Shown here piece after piece: positions 45,294 to 52,896 of a stretch of DNA of 64,000 nt. Numbering within the stretch: the first letter of the stretch is position 1; the number at the start of each line of letters is the position of its first letter. Made by a program: the position numbers and the translations under genes. Source of the stretch: a bacterium (lineage in GTDB: Bacteria > Planctomycetota > Planctomycetia > Pirellulales > Pirellulaceae); NCBI GenBank assembly GCA_030430075.1, contig JAUIGN010000003.1:1-64000 (forward strand). The letters run 5' to 3'. The notes under the pieces were generated by a model that was given only the letters and a program-made list of their open reading frames with translations, was not told the DNA's origin and did not search any database.

Positions 45294-46895
45294 TCAGTTT
45301 GCCGGTTCGAGGCTTGCTTCGCCGGCAACGCGAATCCGCCCACCATCCCTCAACTCCTCGGTTCCCGTCACAATCAGACGGCTGGTCGGGTTGAGGCCTT
45401 CGATCACCTCTACGTGCCCGTCGCCACTGGAACTCCCGGTTTGAATCGGCTGCTTTCGAGCCCGCCCCGCGGAGCGGTCCGCGCACCAGACAAAGGGTCC
45501 GTCCTCCGCACTCCGAATCAGATACTGCGGCACCGACAGGCGCATCGGTCCGGCAGCCGCCGAACGTCCCGCGTCCTCCGCCCCTGATCCCCCAACCTCC
45601 AGCCCCGCGCTCATCGGTTCCTGAACCGTTGGCGGGCTGAGGAACGTTACGTCGACGAGCATTTCCGGACGGAGGATCGCCGGCGGCTCGGGAATCTCGA
45701 CCTTGACCTGCAGCGTGTTCTTTTGAATGTCTGCGGTGGAACTTATGTAGAGCACACTGCCGGTCAGTGGCGAGGTAAGGGCTGCGTTGCCAATCGCCAC
45801 CGGCTGCCCCAAACGGATATGGGGAATGTCCTCAAACCGGACGTCGACGCGAACCTGCAGTTGGTCGGGCCGATAGAGGGTAACCACAGTGCTGCTGTCA
45901 TAGCCAGGCATATGCGTTATCCCGCCGCCGATTCTGGCCCCCGGATCTGCAATCAGATGAAACACGCGACCGTCGATCGGCGAGACAACCGTCATACGGT
46001 CGAGCTGCAGGCGGGCCTGCGTCGCCGCCACCTCCGCTTGCTCAGTACGAGCCTGCGCCGCGCGCACCTTGGCTCTGGCTTCGTCGCGTGCCTTGATCTC
46101 GTCCGTTAGCAGCTCGCATTGCGTCTTGAGCGCGTCGCGGCGCCGGGCCAGGGCGGCTCGTTCCTTTTGCAATGACTGGCTGCGGTTGCGTAACTCCTCG
46201 ACCAAAGAGTTTGCCGCAGCCAGTTTGCTTTTGGCAATATCGATCTGCACTCCGGCAACCACTCCCTCCGCCGCCACCTTACCGGCATAGATCTGTTCGA
46301 CCGCTTCCAGCTCGGCCTCGGCACGTCGCGTCTCGAACGGTAGCTGTTCCAGCTGCGTATCGACCTTGGCAAGCGTCGCATCCGCCTCGCTCAAGGCCGC
46401 CTGCAGGTGGACCGGATGCTGCAAACGAACCTCGGCTGCGGCCAGTGCGGATTGCGCTTCTTCAAGCTCGGCGCGCCGCAGTTCAAGATCCGCCTTGGCC
46501 CGCTGATAGGCAAGCTCTGCATCTTCCCTGACAAGTTCCGCGACCGGCTGGCCGGCTTGCACCGGCTGGTCCTCGACAACCAATAGTTGCTCGACAACAC
46601 CGGGTGCCAGGGCCGCAACTCGGACCGGAGTCGGCCGCGGCTCGACCCATCCCGCCGCCTGAAAGAGAGGCCTGCCCGCTGCCGGCAGTTCGCCATCCGT
46701 CACCAGAACCGGCACGACAGTCACCGACCGCGGTGGAAACAGGAGGTCGCGGGATGACCAGGCCAAAAGCCCCACACAGCCACCGACCAACAGGAGCGGA
46801 ATGGCATACCGCGTCAGCAAGTGACGCCGTAGCCGTCTACGTGTAGCCTTCGATGGATCGCGGTCGATCGCCAGGTCTCGCAGGTCAACGTTCAT
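45294..46895 (-). CDS. HlyD/MacA-type periplasmic adaptor
   Basis: A 533-aa membrane-fusion protein. One N-terminal helix lies at about 29-47 (YAIPLLLVGGCVGLLAWSS). A biotinyl-lipoyl half follows (VAALAPGVVEQLLVVEDQPV), then a long coiled coil (about 120-310, heptads rich in Ala, Glu, Gln and Arg), the second lipoyl half (VVSPIDGRVFHL), a beta-barrel domain and a C-terminal membrane-proximal domain (VIEGLNPTSRLIVTG). The coiled coil is long enough to reach towards the outer membrane. It sits between the lipoprotein and ATPase genes, as in MacAB-type export systems. No TolC-like gene is in the window. The MFP family is certain; the substrate is unknown. Confidence 0.93.
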   Translation of the reverse strand: MNVDLRDLAIDRDPSKATRRRLRRHLLTRYAIPLLLVGGCVGLLAWSSRDLLFPPRSVTVVPVLVTDGELPAAGRPLFQAAGWVEPRPTPVRVAALAPGVVEQLLVVEDQPVQAGQPVAELVREDAELAYQRAKADLELRRAELEEAQSALAAAEVRLQHPVHLQAALSEADATLAKVDTQLEQLPFETRRAEAELEAVEQIYAGKVAAEGVVAGVQIDIAKSKLAAANSLVEELRNRSQSLQKERAALARRRDALKTQCELLTDEIKARDEARAKVRAAQARTEQAEVAATQARLQLDRMTVVSPIDGRVFHLIADPGARIGGGITHMPGYDSSTVVTLYRPDQLQVRVDVRFEDIPHIRLGQPVAIGNAALTSPLTGSVLYISSTADIQKNTLQVKVEIPEPPAILRPEMLVDVTFLSPPTVQEPMSAGLEVGGSGAEDAGRSAAAGPMRLSVPQYLIRSAEDGPFVWCADRSAGRARKQPIQTGSSSGDGHVEVIEGLNPTSRLIVTGTEELRDGGRIRVAGEASLEPAN

Positions 46896-47036
46896 TCGTC
46901 CAATTCACCTCGCTCTGGAATCGGTGCGCGTCGGACACGAGCGACCGGGGACGGCCCCCCTGGCATTCGTGGCGGATTGCAATAGCGACCGCCGTCGTCC
47001 CCGTTCGGTCGCCGCCGCCCGCTGTGCAAACGCCGC

Positions 47037-47570
47037 TCATTCGCGCACAAACAGTCCTTCCGCCAGCACCGTCAGGTTCCCTGCGTCGTCGCGTCGGGCC
47101 GTGCCCGCCACCACAACGGTGGACAACTCGGACACGGGCAATAGCTTGCGCGCGTCCACTTTCAGCAAGTTGCCGTCATCGTCAACGACTTTGATCAATG
47201 CCGTCGAACTTGCCAACTGTTCGGACCCACTGCAGCAGAAATCCCATGGTTTTGGGCAGCCTTCCGAATCACACTCGAGGCACGACTTGAGCGACAGATC
47301 GACAATGGAAAACGCCGCTCGCCCTTCCACCCAAGGCATGGCGCTCCCGCCAATGCGGCCCACCACCGCAACCTGCTCCTCGTCAGCGGCCGATCCCATC
47401 ATGGCGATCACACCGCTGACGTTGGCCGGTTCCTGTTCCAGCAGATAGTTGGCGCCGTCGATCGACACCGGAGAGGATTCGACCGATTGCAACGGTTCCG
47501 GTGTTCCGCACCCGGCCAAGGACAGTTGGCAGATCACGATCGCTGCCGCCCCAATTCTCGCTAGCCACAT
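47037..47570 (-). CDS. Cys-containing lipoprotein of the export operon
   Basis: A 177-aa protein with a lipobox (LSLAGC, Cys21) after a hydrophobic leader starting at MWLARIG, so it should be a lipid-anchored envelope protein. AGGAG lies about 10 nt upstream of the ATG at 47570; the frame extends to 47651 but without leader character. The central part resembles an OB-like beta barrel (VAVVGRIGGSAMPWVEGRAAFSIVD) and contains a Cys cluster (SCLECDSEGCPKPWDFCC) that could bind metal or form disulfides. The end (VVVAGTARRDDAGNLTVLAEG) is also beta-like. It lies between a permease gene and the adaptor. The function is unknown; a metal-handling accessory is a guess from the Cys clusters. Confidence 0.8.
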   Translation of the reverse strand: MWLARIGAAAIVICQLSLAGCGTPEPLQSVESSPVSIDGANYLLEQEPANVSGVIAMMGSAADEEQVAVVGRIGGSAMPWVEGRAAFSIVDLSLKSCLECDSEGCPKPWDFCCSGSEQLASSTALIKVVDDDGNLLKVDARKLLPVSELSTVVVAGTARRDDAGNLTVLAEGLFVRE

Positions 47571-47675
47571 GTGAATGATATCTCCTGGGGACGGGCCCCG
47601 TTGGCGGCACGCTATCACGTGCCGGATTGAGTAATGTCGCGGGGCCATCACATCCGGCTCCCCGATTCACCTCGG

Positions 47676-48887
47676 TCAGAACGCCTTTAGTCCTTCGACA
47701 ACCGTCATCCGAAGGGCGCGGTACGCCGGCGGCAAGGCGCCGATCACACCCAAGGAAAGTCCGACACCGCATCCGAACAACACGGCCGGTCCGTCGATGC
47801 AAAGCGCAAACGCGCCCATCGTGAAGCGAACCGCAACACCGTTAACGAACACCAGGGCGATCAGGGCGCCGAGCAAACTGGCCGCTGCCGCCAACAGGGC
47901 TCCTTCCTGAATCAGGCTGACGACGATCGCCCGTCTCGCAAATCCGATCGTCTGCAACGTGGACAGCTCGGCAACACGCCCAATGACCGCACCGTACATC
48001 GTATTCAAGCCGGCGAAGACGCCCGCCCCAGCCACCAACAGAACAACCAGCCAGGCCAGCCAACGAATCGGCCCGTAGTCCCGTTGCAACGCGGCATAGT
48101 AATTGGTCTCGCGCGTCGTTTGCAGCTCTAGATCAAGCCGCTCTTTGCAGAATAGGTCAAGGTCGGCGAAGTCGCCACGGTCAGACATCGTCACCGCCAC
48201 GAGGCTGAGATCCTGGCGCTTCATCGCTTGCTGGAGTTCGTCCAGTCGACACCACACTTCAGATTCAAATGCAGATCCCGCCGCCGAGAACCGGCCGCTG
48301 ATTCGCCAGGCACGGCCCTCGAATTCAAGCAAATCGCCGATCTGCAGCGCCGCAGCGCCCACTCCCAGCTTCGTGCCGACCAGCCGGCCGATCATCACCT
48401 CGCCGGAATGCGGCCAACTCCCTTCCTCCAATTCCACCTGGCGGCGCACCAGCAGAGCGGCACGGGTCACGCCGCGGACCAGGCCCATGGCCACCGCCTG
48501 AGCGGCACCCTGCGGCGTCGCGCCTTGGTCGTCCCCGCGGACGGCGGACGCGGTCTGCATGGTCGTGCCCAGGTAGAGCTCCGGCGACACATAGGGCTTT
48601 CCAGAACGTGCCTGAATTCCGGGCACGCTGGCTGCGACCAGGTCGCTCGTGCGCATCGGGATCGACGAGTACTCCAGATTCTCACCCATCCCGAGTGAAA
48701 ACACCATCGCGGCTTGCGGATCACCGCTCACCGCCAAGGTCCGTTCAAGCCCCCGCACGAAGCCAACGACCACCAGCACCAGCACCACCACGATGGTAAG
48801 CCCGGCGAAGGTGAGCGCCGTCCGGAGCGGACGGCGAAACAGGTTGCGGATGGCATACTCCCAAGGGAGCAATCGAAAGAAGACCAC
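47676..48887 (-). CDS. FtsX/MacB-type ABC permease (proximal)
   Basis: A 403-aa permease with the class layout: an N-terminal helix ([20 protein letters not shown]), a periplasmic domain, then three C-terminal helices ([59 protein letters not shown]). I start at GTG 48887 ([17 protein letters not shown]) because GGGAG lies 9 nt upstream of it and because this beginning looks like its relatives; a GTG at 48908 adds seven residues. It is the second gene of the operon after the Cys-rich protein. With the distal permease it may form a heterodimer over a single ATPase type. Confidence 0.9.
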   Translation of the reverse strand: MVFFRLLPWEYAIRNLFRRPLRTALTFAGLTIVVVLVLVVVGFVRGLERTLAVSGDPQAAMVFSLGMGENLEYSSIPMRTSDLVAASVPGIQARSGKPYVSPELYLGTTMQTASAVRGDDQGATPQGAAQAVAMGLVRGVTRAALLVRRQVELEEGSWPHSGEVMIGRLVGTKLGVGAAALQIGDLLEFEGRAWRISGRFSAAGSAFESEVWCRLDELQQAMKRQDLSLVAVTMSDRGDFADLDLFCKERLDLELQTTRETNYYAALQRDYGPIRWLAWLVVLLVAGAGVFAGLNTMYGAVIGRVAELSTLQTIGFARRAIVVSLIQEGALLAAAASLLGALIALVFVNGVAVRFTMGAFALCIDGPAVLFGCGVGLSLGVIGALPPAYRALRMTVVEGLKAF

Positions 48888-49052
48888 GAATGCAGACTCC
48901 CACAGCACACGGCTTGCAAACGCTAATTCAGACGGCTACCGCCAACGTCGTGGCGTCCGTCGCCAAGACCGGCGCAACCGGAAACGTTGGCAGTCACGTG
49001 TCACCTTCACGACCGGACCGCCACGGTGGTTACGCGCCCTGCACTCCGGAAT

Positions 49053-49514
49053 TCAAAGCAGCAGGGAACGGTGCAAGGTCCGAAGAAATCTGCCCGGAGA
49101 CATAGCGCTGCCGAACACCCAGACGGACCATCCAGGGGGGCGGTTCATTGCAGATGGCGAATTCCAGTCGACACCGGCATCCACAATACTCAGCAAGGCC
49201 AGCTCCACCGGCGTCGGAACGCCGCTCGACCGCTTCAGCACGGCCCCGCCACAAACGCCCTGACAACCGGTTCGTTCAGAATCCTGGTCGGCAGGCGGAA
49301 ACGCTGCCCGATCCGAAGGAGGGCACGATGTTCCAACCGGCCCTGCTTGCAGCGGGATTCGGCCACAGCAGCCGGCTTCGGCCGCTGCAGTCGTGCATGG
49401 CGGCGCCGCGCCATGCACCGCCGGTCCGCAAGTCTCGCAGTGTCCATTGCGGCATCGCAGTGGGCACACCACGACGACAGCGATCAGAGCCAGGATGAAA
49501 CCACGCGCAAACAT
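49053..49514 (-). CDS. Secreted Cys-rich hypothetical protein
   Basis: A 153-aa protein with a hydrophobic leader (MFARGFILALIAVVVVCPLR) and at least nine cysteines (CPLRCRNGHCETC, AGCCGR, SCPPS, CQGVCGG). The C-terminal half is poor in cysteine and ends GRFLRTLHRSLLL. Cys spacing suggests metal binding or a disulfide-stabilised periplasmic protein. The frame is open to 49661, but only the ATG at 49514 begins with a leader. It is the first gene of the export operon, 165 bp upstream of the proximal permease. I associate this type of protein with planctomycete efflux operons from general recognition only; a metal or antimicrobial export role for the operon is inference. Confidence 0.75.
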   Translation of the reverse strand: MFARGFILALIAVVVVCPLRCRNGHCETCGPAVHGAAPPCTTAAAEAGCCGRIPLQAGPVGTSCPPSDRAAFPPADQDSERTGCQGVCGGAVLKRSSGVPTPVELALLSIVDAGVDWNSPSAMNRPPGWSVWVFGSAMSPGRFLRTLHRSLLL

Positions 49515-49749
49515 CGTGTTTGATTCTCGATACTCGAACGATTCCCCCTCGGACTCATTCCAGGATAGTCTAACGTCGCTACGAGAGTCCAGTGCGCCGG
49601 CCCTGGCGATTGCCTTGACAACACCCCTGGGGATGGCCCCAGAATACATTCCGCAGTTCAATGGTTGCTACCGTTGTCGTCGCTGGCGATTGGCACCCAG
49701 GTTCGCCACAGGGTCTGACGCCTGTCCCCCATCACCAATCGAGAGCCCC

Positions 49750-50934
49750 ATGTACGATCCTCGGCACGCTGTTCCCCAAACCATCTCCTGGCGCCTGGTA
49801 GCCTGCCTGGTGGCAATCACCATGATGCGGCTACCGCTCAGCCTGTGGGCGGAAGACGATGCCCCACCGCGTTGGGAATACGAACCGAAACTCTTACAGC
49901 CGTTTTGGCGGGGCGACACGGTATGGGGAGAATCCGTCCTGTTTATTACAGATGAACGGACCGGCCAGGCCCGCGCTTCGGTCCTGTTTCCGATTCTCGA
50001 AGTCCTCTCCGTTCGCAATTCGGCCGGCAATGTGACGTTTGAAGCGGGTCGCGACTACGTCTGGGAAGCAAAGTCCCGGGAACTCGTCCTGCCGCCCAAC
50101 TCGAGGATCCCGGCGCGCACTCCGGCAGAACTGCGGCGTCCTGCGGGCTCACAGAAATACCGGCTGACGCACCGTGACGGCAACGGTGAGATCTTCTTTG
50201 GAGCGAAACTGGAATACGCGGACATGCAGACGTGCATCACCTACCGGCACGGCCCGCTCACGACCGAGTGGCCGATCCCCAAGTTTGACCCGGGTGCCCT
50301 GCCGCGAACCGTGGCCAAACTCAAGGCGCAAGAGCCGCTCTCGATTGTCGTCCTGGGAGACAGCATCTCTGCCGGCGCGAACTCTTCGCAACTGGGCGCT
50401 GCCCCGCCCTACCAGCCGGCCTATCCCGAGTTGTTGCCGATTCACTGGCAGGCCCTGTTCGGCTCAACCATCCAACTTCACAACCTTTCTGTCGGCGGCA
50501 CGTCGACCGACTGGGGGTTAGCGCAGACCGACAAGGTGGTGGCGCTGCACCCCGACCTGGTCATCCTGGCATTCGGCATGAACGACTCGGCAGGCCGCTC
50601 TGCCGACGCGTACCGAACCAACATCGACAAGATGGTTTCGCAGATTGAAACAGCGCTCCCGAATGCCGAATTCATTCTCGTTGCAACGATGCTCGCCAAT
50701 CGAGGTTGGGTCCGCTTGCAGCATGACCTGTTTCCGCAATATCGCGAGGCGCTGGCTTCGTTGCGCAAGCCGGGCGTGGCCCTGGCCGACCTGACGTCAA
50801 TCTGGACGAACTTCCTGAAGTTACGGCAGGACTGGGATCAGAGCGGCAACGGGGTCAACCATCCGAACGACTTTGGCCACCGAGTCTATGCGCAGGTCAT
50901 CTCCGCCCTGCTGATCGAACCGAGTTCGCAATAG
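49750..50934 (+). CDS. Secreted SGNH/GDSL hydrolase
   Basis: A 394-aa esterase-like enzyme. After an N-terminal signal (TISWRLVACLVAITMMRLPL, about 11-30) comes a beta-rich domain of about 160 residues, then the SGNH fold. Block I is VVLGDSIS with the nucleophile S205, block III is FGMND with N278, and block V is HPNDFGH with D374 and H377. All catalytic positions are present, so it should hydrolyse esters, perhaps on polysaccharides (family knowledge). I start at ATG 49750, directly before the leader. The frame upstream is Arg-rich and overlaps the divergent Cys-rich gene. It is divergent from the export operon, with 235 bp between them. Confidence 0.92.
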   Translation: MYDPRHAVPQTISWRLVACLVAITMMRLPLSLWAEDDAPPRWEYEPKLLQPFWRGDTVWGESVLFITDERTGQARASVLFPILEVLSVRNSAGNVTFEAGRDYVWEAKSRELVLPPNSRIPARTPAELRRPAGSQKYRLTHRDGNGEIFFGAKLEYADMQTCITYRHGPLTTEWPIPKFDPGALPRTVAKLKAQEPLSIVVLGDSISAGANSSQLGAAPPYQPAYPELLPIHWQALFGSTIQLHNLSVGGTSTDWGLAQTDKVVALHPDLVILAFGMNDSAGRSADAYRTNIDKMVSQIETALPNAEFILVATMLANRGWVRLQHDLFPQYREALASLRKPGVALADLTSIWTNFLKLRQDWDQSGNGVNHPNDFGHRVYAQVISALLIEPSSQ

Positions 50935-50945
50935 CTCGGGTTCGT

Positions 50946-50975
50946 CATCAGCCGTCGGCCGTTAATCCCGGTTCG
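50946..50975 (+). repeat. Degenerate REP-like element
   Basis: CATCAGCCGTCGGCCGTTAA followed by TCCCGGTTC keeps the conserved flanks but has a broken stem. It lies 11 bp after the SGNH stop. Confidence 0.5.
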
Positions 50976-51033
50976 GTTGATTGCCGAGGAAACCGGATGC
51001 GAGCGCGTTCTGGATGAAATGCGTGCCGTTTTG

Positions 51034-51205
51034 GAGACCTGCGGTCGGCGGTTTCGGCGGGGTCAGAGACCCGCGCCGAGCGTGGGGTCGGAGGCCCGCG
51101 CCGAGCAAGGGTCAGAGCCCCGCGCCGAGCAAGGGTCGGAGACCCGGGCTGAGCAAGGGTCGGAGGCCCGGGCTGAGCGTGGGGTCGGAGACTCGGGCTG
51201 AGCGA
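51034..51205 (+). repeat. Leader plus 24-25 bp tandem array (locus D)
   Basis: Leader GGAGACCT, CGGTCGGCGGTTTCGGCG, then GGGTCAGAGACC (about 51034-51070) runs into about six units of 24-25 bp (boundaries near 51084, 51109, 51133, 51157, 51181, ending near 51205), each with GGGTCRGAG and a CCGAGC or CTGAGC end. The early units keep CGCGCCGAGC, the later ones CGGGCTGAGC. It lies in the 347-bp gap 50935-51281; no gene is seen there. Confidence 0.9.
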
Positions 51206-51281
51206 GGGTACCGCGCTGCGCGAGGAGCCCGCTGCTAAGGGCAACGGCCGACCGTCGATCGAGCGCCCGCTGACCGGCCGC

Positions 51282-52664
51282 CTATAGCAATTCGCGAATT
51301 GGCTGCCGGTTGTCATCGACCAGGTACCGGGGGCGGCCGTTCAGGTCGGGGATCTTGACGCTGTTCGTATCAATCCCGAGGTTGCCATAGATCGTGGCGA
51401 AAACCTCCTGGACGTGCACGGCCCGTTGGAGCGGCACGCCTCCGTCTCGATCCGTCTCACCTACGATCCGGCCACCCTTGATCCCGCCGCCCGCCATCAA
51501 GACGGACTGCGTGCCCGGCCAGTGGTCCCGCCCGCCCTTGGCGTTGATCCGCGGCGTTCGACCGAATTCGCCCCACACCACAACCGTCGTCGTGTCGAGC
51601 AATCCGCGGTCGCTGAGGTCCTGCAGGAACACGGACACACCGCGATCGAAGACCGGCAGATATTTTTTGGCGAGGTACTCGATCGTTCCTTCGCGGTTCG
51701 CGTGCCAGTCCCAAGCTCCAAAGGCAACCGTCACGCAACGCACTCCAGCCTCGACCAGCCGGCGGGCCAGAAGCAGTTGCTGAGCATTCTGCGGCGCGCC
51801 GCCGAAGCTGGGGTCCGTCGCCTGGGATGCTCCGTAACGCTCGCGCACGCGGTGCGGTTCACGCTCCAGGTCCATGGCCTCGGCAAGTTTGCTGGCGGTC
51901 AGCAAGCCAAACGCCTGCCGCTGAAACCGATCCAGGCCGCCGTCCTCGAGCTGCCGTTGGCGGCGGCCCAGTGCACCGAGCAGCGCGCGGCGATGGTCGA
52001 GCCGGGCCAGATCGATCCCGTTCAGCACCAGGTCGGATTTCACGTCCCCTTCCAGGGCAAACGGAACATGTGCGCGTCCGGTGAAGCCGGGCCAGGAACT
52101 CTTGGCGGAGGCATCGTGAATCCCCCGATTGCGATACGGCGGATACGACATCTTGGGTGACGCATCGACATACGGCACCATGCCATGCGGTCCCGGTCCA
52201 AGCACTCTGGAAGCAACGGACCCGAACGTCGGCCAACCACCGGACGGTTCACCGTCTCCGGCCCGACCGCCTGGCCGGCCCGTGTAACATTGAAATGACT
52301 CGTGCCGATTCGACATGCCGACCAGCGTTCTGACCACAGAGAAGGTGTTGGACATCGACGCCAGCCGCGGCAGCAGTTCGCAGAACCTCACGCCTGGCTG
52401 GGATGTCGCGATCGGCTGGTACGAACCTCGGATTTCAGACGGGGCGTCCGGCTTGGGATCGAATGTCTCGTGCTGCGTGGGTCCACCCGGCAGGTAGATC
52501 ATGACGACTGATCGCGGTTGCCTGTTCACGGCCCCATTCGACTCGGCCCTTAGCAAGTCGGGCAGCGTTAGGCCGCTCATGCCCACCGCCCCGACGCGCA
52601 GCAAGCTGCGTCGCGAGATCCCATCGCAAAAGTCGCCGGTTCGGTTTCCCAGGAGTGACAACAT
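51282..52664 (-). CDS. DUF1501 family protein, Tat-exported
   Basis: A 460-aa protein of the sulfatase-like DUF1501 family, abundant in planctomycetes. A twin-arginine motif SRRSLLRVGAVGMSGLTLP is at about 18-36. Family hallmarks are visible: VVMIYLPGGPTQHETFDPKP, VVWGEFGRTPRIN, GRDHWPGTQSVLMAGGGIKG and a closing segment around VFATIYGNLGID. These metal-ligand-like positions recall alkaline-phosphatase superfamily enzymes, but no catalytic role has been proven for the family as far as I know. I start at ATG 52664 (MLSLLGNRTG); an ATG 30 bp further upstream is possible. It is often found with c-type cytochrome partners, and the next gene upstream encodes a CxxCH protein. Confidence 0.93.
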   Translation of the reverse strand: MLSLLGNRTGDFCDGISRRSLLRVGAVGMSGLTLPDLLRAESNGAVNRQPRSVVMIYLPGGPTQHETFDPKPDAPSEIRGSYQPIATSQPGVRFCELLPRLASMSNTFSVVRTLVGMSNRHESFQCYTGRPGGRAGDGEPSGGWPTFGSVASRVLGPGPHGMVPYVDASPKMSYPPYRNRGIHDASAKSSWPGFTGRAHVPFALEGDVKSDLVLNGIDLARLDHRRALLGALGRRQRQLEDGGLDRFQRQAFGLLTASKLAEAMDLEREPHRVRERYGASQATDPSFGGAPQNAQQLLLARRLVEAGVRCVTVAFGAWDWHANREGTIEYLAKKYLPVFDRGVSVFLQDLSDRGLLDTTTVVVWGEFGRTPRINAKGGRDHWPGTQSVLMAGGGIKGGRIVGETDRDGGVPLQRAVHVQEVFATIYGNLGIDTNSVKIPDLNGRPRYLVDDNRQPIRELL

Positions 52665-52735
52665 GGGCGATTTCCACGGTAGAGGAAGGAACACAACCCA
52701 TTATGAAGGTTTGGCCGCGCTCCGCAACGCGTACT

Positions 52736-52840
52736 TTATTGATACTTGCGCAGCGAATGGACCAGGACGACCAACGGGAGTCCGCAGATATACGGCCGCG
52801 CGCTGCTTGCCGAAGGCTCATTTGCCGCGCATCCGTCAAT
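52736..52840. repeat. 105-bp dispersed element, copy 2
   Basis: The same element as at 43111-43215, 101 of 105 bases identical. It sits between the DUF1501 start and the cytochrome-type gene end. Confidence 0.93.
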
Positions 52841-52866
52841 CAGGGCACGCATGGCCAAAGGCCAGG

Positions 52867-52896
52867 GAACCGTGGGCTAACGCCCAACGGCTGGTG
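52867..52896 (-). repeat. REP-like hairpin that supplies a gene's stop
   Basis: Read on the plus strand: CCGTGGGC, loop TAAC, GCCCAACGG, with core stems CCGT/ACGG and GGGC/GCCC and one bulged A. Its minus-strand sequence encodes the last residues (PAVGR) and the TAG stop (52877-52879) of the cytochrome-type gene. Confidence 0.75.

Noticed and set aside
52435..52839. 134-aa minus-strand frame with the same peptide
   Set aside because: It fuses the repeat to the shadow frame of the DUF1501 gene start.
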